20,413 nt of DNA from a virus: positions 1 through 20,413 of IMG/VR virus record IMGVR_UViG_3300035688_000079; one strand, written 5' to 3'. Below the pieces are notes generated by a model. That model was given only the letters and a program-made list of their open reading frames with translations. It was not told the DNA's origin and did not search any database. The position numbers and the translations under genes are program-made. How positions within the stretch are numbered: the first letter of the stretch is position 1; each line of letters opens with the position of its first letter. This document shows, piece after piece, positions 14,061 through 20,256 of the stretch.

Positions 14061-14163
14061 TCTGCATGCACCACATGCACTTCAGGACTTTCGACCCGTC
14101 AGCTGCTTCAACTTCAACGAGGGGATGATAACAGTAAGGGCAATAATCGGTCGTGTTTGACAC
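14056..14163 (-). CDS. 35-residue zinc-ribbon micro-protein
   Basis: A short frame reads CPYC, then about 17 residues including HPLVEVEAADGSKVLK, then CMWC close to the C-terminus. This is a complete CxxC-x17-CxxC zinc ribbon. Similar tiny ribbons occur next to structural genes in archaeal viruses and proviruses. The start is uncertain: GTG 14163 directly abuts GGAGG, too close for an ordinary start, and no ATG or TTG is available after the upstream stop. It lies in the gap between portal and protease. The role is unknown; DNA, RNA or protein binding is possible. Confidence 0.6.
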   Translation of the reverse strand: MSNTTDYCPYCYHPLVEVEAADGSKVLKCMWCMQI

Positions 14164-14167
14164 CCTC

Positions 14168-14176
14168 CAAATTATA
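14168..14176 (+). promoter_or_regulatory. TATA-box candidate for the plus-strand gene at 14261
   Basis: CAAATTATA preceded by CCTC resembles an archaeal BRE plus TATA element. A transcription start about 25 nt downstream would leave a leader of about 60 nt before the ATG at 14261. It overlaps the start region of the minus-strand zinc-ribbon gene. Confidence 0.38.
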
Positions 14177-14260
14177 CTCGTGATGTGAACAGATGACTGC
14201 TCATGCGGCTAACGACGATAACCCCAAGTGTTGAGCGACGGTTAGTAGTGTTTGTATTAG

Positions 14261-14509
14261 ATGAGTGAAGGTAGCATGAACGCTGACTACGTAATTTATG
14301 TCGCAACCAAACATGGAAGAACTTGGAGATACGTCAAAGAAGACGACGGATGGACACAAACCGCCCCGACAGGTCTCGTCCGTCGGCTCAGCGCAGAACA
14401 GTTGTTGTCGCATCTTTTGCCCCCGCTCTCAGGCGACCAGTCCAACCTTAGCGTCAGAGTGGAACGAAGGGTACGTGGAACAAAGAGGAAATTTGTCAAG
14501 TCGGGGTGA
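14261..14509 (+). CDS. Unknown 82-residue plus-strand accessory protein
   Basis: This gene is on the strand opposite to the head operon, in the gap between the protease and portal modules. The N-terminal half alternates strands and aromatic residues (ADYVIYVATKHGRTWRYVKE). It continues to GWTQTAPTGLVRRLSAEQLL and a basic tail (RVERRVRGTKRKFVKSG). I do not recognise the family; the basic tail suggests nucleic acid contact. The true start may be the ATG five codons in (14276), which has GAAGGT close upstream. It converges on a 45-residue minus-strand ORF. With its own promoter candidate it fits an independently expressed accessory gene. Confidence 0.58.
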   Translation: MSEGSMNADYVIYVATKHGRTWRYVKEDDGWTQTAPTGLVRRLSAEQLLSHLLPPLSGDQSNLSVRVERRVRGTKRKFVKSG

Positions 14510-14537
14510 ATCGGCCCACACCAACACCTCTCAGCCA

Positions 14538-14675
14538 TCACGCATCACTAAGAACCGTTGATTGACGCTTTGTCCGCGCCAGGAGGTCCCGTATGTCTAG
14601 GAGTACCTCGAGGTGCAGAGAGTCGAGGGGTTTTCCAGCCTTCGCGTCGGCTTCCACTTGGGCGCGGGGTCTCAT
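14538..14675 (-). CDS. 45-residue ORF coupled to the portal gene
   Basis: Its ATG overlaps the portal stop codon as ATGA, the commonest sign of translational coupling. The product has a basic, polar N-terminus (RPRAQVEADAKAGKPLDS) followed by an amphipathic helix (LHLEVLLDIRDLLART) and a short tail. Small proteins of this kind are frequent in phage operons. No family is recognised and the role is unknown. Confidence 0.5.
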   Translation of the reverse strand: MRPRAQVEADAKAGKPLDSLHLEVLLDIRDLLARTKRQSTVLSDA

Positions 14676-16294
14676 TGTCCGGTCGGCTCCGTTTCCTGCG
14701 TCTCTGCGAGTTCAGCTGGGTCGAACTTGGCGCCTGGGCCATCCCGTAGGAGCTCGTACGCTTTCGCTTGGTCGATGAAGCCGAGGCCACCATCGTAGGC
14801 GGCTGCTGTTGCTGTTAGGAGTTGGAAGAAGTCAGTTGTGCGAATCTCACGCCACCGATGCCGCACGCGGACCGGCGGGTCCTGGCCTTCGGGAACCTTG
14901 AGGTACATTCGGGTTAGGGGTTCGTACCATTGCTGTTCCACGACCCGCTGTATCCAACGTTGAATATCCGTGATGGGTCCGTCGACGAATGATTCCAGCT
15001 GCGTGTAGCTTGTCGCTCGGTTCACCTGATCGGTGCGGTTGAGGATGAACTTCGGAACTTGGAAGTTGCCGATGATCTCCTGGTCCAGGTCGTTCTTCAC
15101 TGCGACGAGGCTTTGCAGGTCGGGCTTCAGGTCGATAACTTGAATCACCCAACGGTTGTCTGTGGCAACATGTTTGCCAGGCCGCAACGCAGCGATGTGC
15201 GCGTCTATCAAAGCCTGAACATCGGCATCGGTCAAACCTGCTGGCAGCCGGTCGACGTCGAGGCTGTGTATGGCGATGCCGGCCCAGAGAGTTGTCGCAG
15301 CTTCCTTCAAGTCTTCAATGCGAATCTTCGCCCTGGTCTCCACATCGTCCAGGACCGGTTCAATATCGCTGATGCCTTCCCAGTCTGATTCGAGGGAGTT
15401 GTTCGTGAAGTAGAGGAGCTCGCCTGGGGCGTAGAAGTTCTTCTGGCCACGCCACCAGAAACCTTCCAATTCCCAGTCCTCGTTCACATTGGGGCGTAGG
15501 TCGAACAGGCTTAGGAGTGGGAGGGAGATTAGACGCCCAGGTTCCTTTTTCTGGTTGGATTCAATTTCAAAACCGGCCTTGCCATAGATTTTGGCTTTGA
15601 TGATAGCCACGCGCAGAACGTGGTCCAGGTCGACGCGGAGGTTGATTTTGTCAATCCACTGCTTCAACGGCAGGTTAGCATCGATGGCTTGCTGCTGTTG
15701 TTCGGGTGTTAGACCTTCGCCGACGGGTTCCAGGACCGTGTCGAAAGATTCCTTCGTCGACCAGTATGCGAGGGCGTTGATGCATCCGCGCACGATGGCG
15801 TCCATGCGGTAGGCGCGGTAATGCTTCTCCATCCCCTTGTAGGCTTCGAAGATGGTCTGCGTCATGCCCAGATAATACTTGGACTTGGCAGCGGAGAGCT
15901 GGCGGCTTAGGGGCAGGCCACTCAGCTGCATCGCGGCTGCTTCAGCAACACGCCTGGAGCTCGCATGAACGGCAATCCGAACGCCGGACGGTGTTCCTGG
16001 GTAGGGGAAGGAAACCGATTTCTCGCTGACCGTGACGCCAGGCATCCGCTCAAGCGCGGAGAAATCCCCGATTGGGGTCCCTCCTGCAGACCTAGTGCCT
16101 GCAACAGGCCGGCGGTCCCTGGTTGCGGCTTTGGTGGCCATCAACGGCCGCTTGGTCGGTAACCGACCAGCCTTCTTTGGTGCATGCGTGACGGTCCAGG
16201 GAGGCGGCTTGTGTGCACTGCGCGTTTTGCGCATTCTGCGCGTTTTGCGCGGCTTGGGCGGCCAGGGCTTGTTCTTCGACTTGGTCAATGCCAT
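14672..16294 (-). CDS. Portal protein
   Basis: The 540-residue protein is a phage portal of the large-family type (SPP1 gp6/DUF935-like pattern). The core has helical segments such as RAYRMDAIVRGCINALAYW, a wing/clip region with APGELLYFTNNSLESDWEG, the stem region KNDLDQEIIGNFQVPKFIL, and the 'RATSYTQLESFVDGPITDI' helix typical of portals. It lies after the terminase and before protease and capsid genes. A very basic N-terminal extension of about 65 residues (KPRKTRRMRKTRSAHK) is unusual and may contact DNA in the head. Twelve portals would form the DNA channel. ATG 16294 is preceded by GGTGA. Confidence 0.93.
   Translation of the reverse strand: MALTKSKNKPWPPKPRKTRRMRKTRSAHKPPPWTVTHAPKKAGRLPTKRPLMATKAATRDRRPVAGTRSAGGTPIGDFSALERMPGVTVSEKSVSFPYPGTPSGVRIAVHASSRRVAEAAAMQLSGLPLSRQLSAAKSKYYLGMTQTIFEAYKGMEKHYRAYRMDAIVRGCINALAYWSTKESFDTVLEPVGEGLTPEQQQQAIDANLPLKQWIDKINLRVDLDHVLRVAIIKAKIYGKAGFEIESNQKKEPGRLISLPLLSLFDLRPNVNEDWELEGFWWRGQKNFYAPGELLYFTNNSLESDWEGISDIEPVLDDVETRAKIRIEDLKEAATTLWAGIAIHSLDVDRLPAGLTDADVQALIDAHIAALRPGKHVATDNRWVIQVIDLKPDLQSLVAVKNDLDQEIIGNFQVPKFILNRTDQVNRATSYTQLESFVDGPITDIQRWIQRVVEQQWYEPLTRMYLKVPEGQDPPVRVRHRWREIRTTDFFQLLTATAAAYDGGLGFIDQAKAYELLRDGPGAKFDPAELAETQETEPTGQ
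16219..16250. repeat. 14-bp tandem repeat in the portal N-terminus
   Basis: TGCGCGTTTTGCGC occurs at 16219-16232 and 16237-16250. The 18-bp period equals six codons and encodes RKTRRM/RKTRSA, so it probably arose by local duplication of the basic tract. Confidence 0.6.
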
Positions 16295-16410
16295 ATCACC
16301 GACCTGAATCTTCCATCAAGATGCCAATTCGTCGACATGCCTTCGAGAATGCCGAGTCGCCATAGCCCGTTCCCAAGCCAATACTTGAAACGCAAGTAAC
16401 CCTGAATCAT
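16285..16410 (-). CDS. 41-residue ORF bridging the GtrA-like and portal genes
   Basis: The ATG overlaps the stop of the GtrA-like gene as ATGA, and the TGA stop lies 10 bases inside the portal start, so the frame exactly bridges an otherwise empty 112-bp gap. The product is basic and aromatic (YLRFKYWLGNGLWRLGILEG, then TNWHLDGRFRSVIWH). Translational coupling at both ends supports it; the composition is not that of a known family. Confidence 0.45.
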   Translation of the reverse strand: MIQGYLRFKYWLGNGLWRLGILEGMSTNWHLDGRFRSVIWH

Positions 16411-16640
16411 TTTTCGAATACCCACAGTTTGCTAAGTAGGAAGTGAACGCTACCACCGATGATGGTGGTGAGCTCATAGAATCCCAGCTCCACAGCGTTG
16501 AACCGGTAGAAGAGCACCGTCCAAAACAGGTCTGGCAGTCGGCCCTTCAATCCATAGAAGAGTACGGTGCTGATCGCAACACCAACGACGCCGCTAATAC
16601 CGAACTTCAGCAGCTGCAGGAGAACATTCTTCGCTGACAA
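16407..16640 (-). CDS. Short GtrA-like membrane protein
   Basis: The 77-residue protein has the layout of GtrA family proteins: a helix LLKFGISGVVGVAISTVLFY, a second segment (LPDLFWTVLFYRFNAVEL) and the closing signature SVHFLLSKLWVFEK. GtrA proteins (usually about 120 residues, four helices) help move lipid-linked sugars across membranes, and phages use them for serotype conversion. This copy is short, with about three hydrophobic segments, and no glycosyltransferase neighbour is present. TTG directly follows the terminase nuclease stop. Placed between terminase and portal it is an odd insert. The role, perhaps altering the host surface, is inferred. Confidence 0.68.
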   Translation of the reverse strand: MSAKNVLLQLLKFGISGVVGVAISTVLFYGLKGRLPDLFWTVLFYRFNAVELGFYELTTIIGGSVHFLLSKLWVFEK

Positions 16641-17189
16641 CTAGAACGACCTTGTGATCGGCTTGAAGCCTGGGACTGGGGGCGCCCTGGTAGCGAACAC
16701 GGCCAACGCAACCGCCCAAAAGATGTCGTCGTGGGTTCCGTCGGGGTGGGAGAATTGCATCTGGCCGGTCTTGGTTAGTTCGAATTGTTCCACGTTGAGT
16801 TCGCCGGTCAGGTTGACTTCGAACGGGTAGGTGAACAGTTCATTCTCCATGAGCTGCTTGAGGTGGCTGAGAATCTCCTGCTTCTTCGGCAGGCTTAGCA
16901 TGACACCTTCGACGTGTTTGATGCCGCCTTTCTGCATATCCTCAACGATATACTCGCCCACGCCAGTTTGGTCGACAAGGCACTTCTGCACATTGCGAAG
17001 CCTCTCAATGATCACGCGAACTGAACCAATCACGGAAGAGTAGGGGGTTTCGAGGGGCCACCGCTTGTAGTAGACCAGGTCGACCGGTTCCCGGTTCGGC
17101 TGCTTGGAGACCACGGCGATGACGCTGAAGTCGTGTCTTTTTCCGAGGTCGACTCCTAGGAAGTAGGGACCTTGCGGTTCGTTTGGCAA
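16641..17189 (-). CDS. Terminase large subunit, nuclease half
   Basis: The 182-residue protein is the RNase H-like nuclease domain of a large terminase. Metal-binding acidic residues are in FLGVDLGKRHD (Asp 14), LVDQTGVGE (Asp 73) and HDDIFWAVALAVF (Asp 154/155). It normally follows the ATPase domain in one chain, and both parts are in the same reading frame here, but about 250 bp with several stops intervene. TTG 17189 has GAGG 4 nt upstream, so it may be translated as a separate subunit. The domain cuts the DNA concatemer at the start and end of packaging. The C-terminus (PGFKPITRSF) looks complete. Confidence 0.9.
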   Translation of the reverse strand: MPNEPQGPYFLGVDLGKRHDFSVIAVVSKQPNREPVDLVYYKRWPLETPYSSVIGSVRVIIERLRNVQKCLVDQTGVGEYIVEDMQKGGIKHVEGVMLSLPKKQEILSHLKQLMENELFTYPFEVNLTGELNVEQFELTKTGQMQFSHPDGTHDDIFWAVALAVFATRAPPVPGFKPITRSF

Positions 17190-17482
17190 TTTTCCTCAGG
17201 GACCTGCAGGAGTTTGTTGAGTTTATCACTCTCAGAGGGTAGGCCGAGAACACGAATCAAGTTCCCCTCCACGGTAACGAATTGGAAGAGTTGGCACGTT
17301 TCACCGGTTCTCTCGAGAAGCGCCTTAAATCCCCGCACGGTTAGCGTCGCGTCAAACTCAACCTTGTCTTGGCGAATACGAGCCCACCAAAGACCGTCCG
17401 CCGTGTGGTAGAAAGCAACGACTTGGGCGTCATTCCCGTGATTAGAATCCGAAGAAGGAATCGGGGATGAAGGAGGCGTCAG
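17156..17482 (-). CDS. Unknown ORF inserted between the two terminase halves
   Basis: In another frame, a coding-like ORF spans the break in the terminase and overlaps both halves. From about 17420 leftward it reads DAQVVAFYHTADGLWWARIR, VEFDATLTVRGFKALLERTG and LPSESDKLNKLLQVPEEN, a plausible small alpha/beta protein. The only standard start is GTG 17338 (60 residues), which would drop the aromatic N-terminal part. CTG 17482 has AGGTG 8 nt upstream and would give 108 residues. I recognise no family: no homing-endonuclease motif (LAGLIDADG, HNH, GIY-YIG) is visible. A ribosomal frameshift from the ATPase frame is another possibility. Confidence 0.5.
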   Translation of the reverse strand: MTPPSSPIPSSDSNHGNDAQVVAFYHTADGLWWARIRQDKVEFDATLTVRGFKALLERTGETCQLFQFVTVEGNLIRVLGLPSESDKLNKLLQVPEENCQTNRKVPTS

Positions 17483-18311
17483 GGTCGATGCACCTGGTGA
17501 TTAGGTCTTGGGAGAGGAATGCAGTTTCGTCCTCGGTAAATTCAGCTTCGAACTCTCGCCGGAAACGGTCCGTGGGCATGCTGCGGCGCATCTCTTCAAT
17601 GAACTCGGGCTTCGCCAGTTTGGCTTTGACGACGTCTTCCCAGGTTATGTGGTGCTTCGAGAAGTCGGGGTTCTGTGAGAACTTGTAGAAGACCGTGTTC
17701 TTGCCCCAGGGCGTGGAACTCGTGATCAGGCTGCCGTCGGTGGTTTGAAGCATCGGGTACAGAACGTTGAAGAACATCAGCTCGTCATCGCGGAAGAACG
17801 CGGCTTCATCGCAGAGGACCTCCGCGGCGCTATAACCTCTCAAGAGTTGGGGACTGTTCGGTAACGCAACGATTCGGGACCCATTCTTGAAGCGGATGGT
17901 GGTGCGCTGAATTTTGCTGAATATCTGCCGGCGCACGGGCTTGGGGATGTTGTAAATGAAATCCTCAATCTTGTCCATCATGATCATGCTTTGCCTTAGC
18001 CCTGGGGCAACAATCAACCGGAGGGTCCCTGGGTACTGGAGGCAGCGCTGGATCATGCGGGCTGCAAGCGTAGTCGACTTGCCACTCTGCCTGGACCAGC
18101 AGACATAGATGCGCTTCGCCTCGTCTAGGAGTAACTTCACCTGGTACGGTGTCGGAAAGAATTTCAAATATACCTGGCAAAACTTCACTGCGTCCGCGAC
18201 GATTGCCATGTCAAGCGTCTGCGGGCCGGTCGGGTCGTCCGGGTGGCCGGTATCTTCTTTCCGGCGGGCCTCAGCTTCCTTTGTGAGTTTTTGCCGCCAA
18301 CCCATCCGCAT
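17442..18311 (-). CDS. Terminase large subunit, ATPase half
   Basis: The 289-residue protein is the packaging-motor ATPase. Walker A is at about 73-80 (SRQSGKST), Walker B at about 165-170 (VLCDEA) and the coupling motif at about 197-201 (TSSTP). The 'FPTPYQVKLL' adenine-binding segment lies before Walker A. It ends at TAA just after a normal interdomain sequence (AFLSQDLITRCIDPDASF), where intact terminases continue directly into the nuclease domain. ATG 18311 has AGGAG close upstream and lies 41 bp inside the small-subunit gene. The 289 plus 182 residues of the two halves add up to a normal large terminase. Confidence 0.93.
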   Translation of the reverse strand: MRMGWRQKLTKEAEARRKEDTGHPDDPTGPQTLDMAIVADAVKFCQVYLKFFPTPYQVKLLLDEAKRIYVCWSRQSGKSTTLAARMIQRCLQYPGTLRLIVAPGLRQSMIMMDKIEDFIYNIPKPVRRQIFSKIQRTTIRFKNGSRIVALPNSPQLLRGYSAAEVLCDEAAFFRDDELMFFNVLYPMLQTTDGSLITSSTPWGKNTVFYKFSQNPDFSKHHITWEDVVKAKLAKPEFIEEMRRSMPTDRFRREFEAEFTEDETAFLSQDLITRCIDPDASFIPDSFFGF

Positions 18312-18801
18312 CCGCTCCTAGTTCTTCCAGGAGGGCGCCAACGAAGGCGTCGTCCTGGTGTTTGAGGATGGCCAGTTCTGTGCGTGAGAGGCCGTTGGCA
18401 ACTCGAAGCGCCAGCAACCGTGCCTCAGCATCCTTCGCCGCGTCCTCTGTTTTGCTGTAGGCGAATGCCTCTCTGATGCCCTGCCAAACGAGGTTCTCGA
18501 GCTCGTCCCGTTTCTCGGCTCCTGGAAGCCCCGGTTCCTTCGCAGCCTTCATTGGAACCTTGGTTGGGGTTTGCCTGGCCAGTTGGGCACGGGCAATGAA
18601 CTCCTTCGTCAGCCGCGTTAGGGCTAGAAGATTGGGTACACCCGATGATTGGGTGTACCCACTTTCATACTCTTGCTTGAAGTGCTCTTTCAAGATTATG
18701 CGCAGCTGCTTTGATATTGTGTTACCATCCCTGCGAGCTTCCAGCCTAAGCGTGCCTTCATACACCTTAGGAATACGAACCTTGGGGCTACCCTTTGACA
18801 A
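18271..18801 (-). CDS. Probable small terminase / ribbon-helix-helix DNA-binding protein
   Basis: The 176-residue protein is directly upstream of the terminase ATPase and overlaps it, the position of small terminase subunits. The N-terminus (KVRIPKVYEGTLRLEARRDG, then TISKQLRIILKEHFKQEY) resembles a ribbon-helix-helix DNA-binding motif. A basic Pro/Lys linker follows, and the C-terminus is helical (RVANGLSRTELAILKHQDD, then FVGALLEELGADADG). Small terminases bind the pac or cos site and regulate the motor. The gene carries a perfect inverted repeat at codons about 48-56. TTG 18801 overlaps the end of the preceding gene by 14 bp. The terminase role rests on position and motif, not on family identity. 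Confidence 0.62.
   Translation of the reverse strand: MSKGSPKVRIPKVYEGTLRLEARRDGNTISKQLRIILKEHFKQEYESGYTQSSGVPNLLALTRLTKEFIARAQLARQTPTKVPMKAAKEPGLPGAEKRDELENLVWQGIREAFAYSKTEDAAKDAEARLLALRVANGLSRTELAILKHQDDAFVGALLEELGADADGLAAKTHKGS
18634..18660. repeat. Perfect 10-bp inverted repeat inside the small terminase gene (pac candidate)
   Basis: Arms GGGTACACCC and GGGTGTACCC are separated by seven bases (GATGATT). A perfect ten-base dyad inside a coding gene is unlikely by chance. Several headful phages, such as P22, have their pac site within the small terminase gene, and a dimeric ribbon-helix-helix protein would suit a dyad. It could also be an autoregulatory operator. Confidence 0.6.
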
Positions 18802-19153
18802 CGGTCTTCTTCACCTTCATTGCGGTCTTTTCCACTTTCTTGGCTGCGACTAGGACGTTGTTGGCCACCGCGGTTGCGTACACGATGGCTGGCGCGATAA
18901 TTGTGGCCATGCCAAGCCTGGGATTCTTCGTTCGATGTGCGATCCACCAAGCTACGGCCAGGATGGCGCCCGGGACGACGGCCAGTTTCAGGAAGAATGC
19001 GATCGGGGAGAATGGGCCGCCTAGCAGCAGCACGATTGGGTTAGCTTCAATCCCTCTCCCGCTGCTGACTGCAATCCACGTGGATACGACGTCAGCCGCG
19101 TTGAGGGCGAGAAGGATGGCTGCGAGAATGATTAGAATCCCTGTTTTCTTCAT
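18788..19153 (-). CDS. DUF5658-like membrane protein
   Basis: The 121-residue protein has about four hydrophobic segments and the signature of DUF5658-like proteins: AADVVSTWIAVSSGRGIEAN followed by Pro and a hydrophobic run, i.e. a D-x(3)-T motif then G-x-EANP. The C-terminus is Lys/Val-rich (KKVEKTAMKVKKTVVKG) and would face the cytoplasm. Its ATG directly follows the TGA of the preceding gene, and its end overlaps the probable small terminase. Proteins of this type are widespread in archaea and unexplained. In a virus they may act in the host membrane. Confidence 0.7.
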   Translation of the reverse strand: MKKTGILIILAAILLALNAADVVSTWIAVSSGRGIEANPIVLLLGGPFSPIAFFLKLAVVPGAILAVAWWIAHRTKNPRLGMATIIAPAIVYATAVANNVLVAAKKVEKTAMKVKKTVVKG

Positions 19154-19513
19154 TCAGTGACGCCGGCGTCGCAGAAAGTAGAGGGATGCTGCGAGGGCTG
19201 AGAATGCTACTATGCCGATTGCGTTGAACTCTGGTACTGGCATGTCGCTACATTGGGCGGTAAGTACCGTCATATTCCAAGGCGAGTTTCCGCAGACTCG
19301 GCCCCATGTCTCAGTAGCCGTCGAAGTGTAATTGCCCATCGGATAGATTTGTGTGGTCGTCCACATGCTCAACGTGGTTAAGGATTGTGTGAAGTACACG
19401 GTCTGCGCTGGCCTCGCGAGAAAGCCGACTGAGAGGGATCCTAACGCCACAACGGCAACGATTACAAGTAGGAGACTTATCGGGACCTGCCTAGCCTTCT
19501 TTTTCGTTTTCAT
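19154..19513 (-). CDS. Small surface protein with PEF-CTERM-like archaeal sorting signal
   Basis: The 119-residue protein has a basic N-terminus (KTKKKARQ), a hydrophobic signal/anchor at about 11-31, and a Thr-rich exposed part with two N-glycosylation sequons (NYT at 61, NMT at 80) and two Cys that could pair. A C-terminal tripartite tail follows: PVPEF at about 92-96, a hydrophobic helix (97-113) and RRRRH. In archaea, PEF-CTERM tails are recognised by archaeosortases, which cut the tail and attach a lipid. Its start overlaps the previous stop as ATGA. The virus may use host sorting for a surface-exposed protein. Confidence 0.72.
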   Translation of the reverse strand: MKTKKKARQVPISLLLVIVAVVALGSLSVGFLARPAQTVYFTQSLTTLSMWTTTQIYPMGNYTSTATETWGRVCGNSPWNMTVLTAQCSDMPVPEFNAIGIVAFSALAASLYFLRRRRH

Positions 19514-19755
19514 TTTTGTTCTTCCACCATTGGAACTTTGATTTCAGCAGTCACTACCTCAACGTGGGCCGGTGCCACTGGCGCGAGGTCGAGGGTTGCC
19601 ACCTTCTCAACTTGCAGGGGCACCTTCACAACACGTGCAAGCTCGATGATTTGCTGGATGAGAAGCATCACGGCGGTGAGAGTTTCAGCGGTGATGGGGA
19701 TTTTGATGGTTATGGTGCGCGGTCCCTGTTTTCGCCGGTGCCTCTTCGCCAACAT
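19510..19755 (-). CDS. Unknown 81-residue basic/amphipathic protein
   Basis: The protein has a strongly basic N-terminus (AKRHRRKQGPRTITIKI), a hydrophobic amphipathic helix (TLTAVMLLIQQIIELARVV) and a Val/Glu-rich strand segment (HVEVVTAEIKVPMVEEQK). I recognise no family. It is packed tightly between its neighbours: the ATG is 3 nt after the previous stop, and its own stop overlaps the surface-protein start. The grouping with membrane and surface genes suggests membrane association, but the helix is also compatible with oligomerisation. Confidence 0.65.
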   Translation of the reverse strand: MLAKRHRRKQGPRTITIKIPITAETLTAVMLLIQQIIELARVVKVPLQVEKVATLDLAPVAPAHVEVVTAEIKVPMVEEQK

Positions 19756-19758
19756 TGG

Positions 19759-20256
19759 TCACTGGATTACTTTGATGATTTCTTCAACGAGCTTGCAGGT
19801 GCCATCGTGTGCCCATTTCTTGGGAACTTTATCGACGCCACCGCTATCCTCGTGCGGCTTCCCGTTCCTGAAGACGATAACCCGGTCGACCTGGTACGTG
19901 TCTTGGCTAGCCCTGGTCATCTTCCTGGGCAATTTTACGGCGACCGTGAGGCGTTGAACTCTTGCAATCCAAGCGACGGGGATGGCGTCGTAATAGTCGG
20001 GGCGCCCCGACGTGGTTTCACCAGCAATGATCAGGTAAAGCACCCAGGGGTATTCAGGGTCTGGAACGCAGTCCCAGACTGTGCCCTGTGTTTCCTTCCG
20101 GGTCGAATAGTAATCCGGCCGCACATCAGGGTCGTTCGTCACCCTGCAGGCGTCATGCCAGACAACGAGAACGCGGTCCCCCTTCTGGAGTTCCTGAATT
20201 TCATCAGCAATAGTGGCCGCCCTCTGGGAAGCCTGGTTGAGGTCTTTACCGACCAA
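19759..20256 (-). CDS. Unknown 165-residue beta-rich protein
   Basis: A short N-terminal helix (LNQASQRAATIADEIQELQ) precedes a beta-rich domain that opens KGDRVLVVWHDACRV, the usual look of an SH3-like or small barrel fold. It continues with GTVWDCVPDPEYPWVLYLII and AIPVAWIARVQRLTVAVKL. The C-terminus is charged. I do not recognise a family and see no catalytic motif. TTG is used, overlapping the end of the upstream zinc-ribbon gene by 11 bp; the next gene begins 3 bp after the stop. Confidence 0.7.
   Translation of the reverse strand: MVGKDLNQASQRAATIADEIQELQKGDRVLVVWHDACRVTNDPDVRPDYYSTRKETQGTVWDCVPDPEYPWVLYLIIAGETTSGRPDYYDAIPVAWIARVQRLTVAVKLPRKMTRASQDTYQVDRVIVFRNGKPHEDSGGVDKVPKKWAHDGTCKLVEEIIKVIQ

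Noticed and set aside
14672-14798. Several short plus-strand frames over the portal 3' end
   Set aside because: They mirror the portal gene and have low-complexity Arg/Ser/Gly composition.
17442-17489. Intein in the terminase
   Set aside because: No intein splice residues or blocks, and the inserted region contains stops in the terminase frame.
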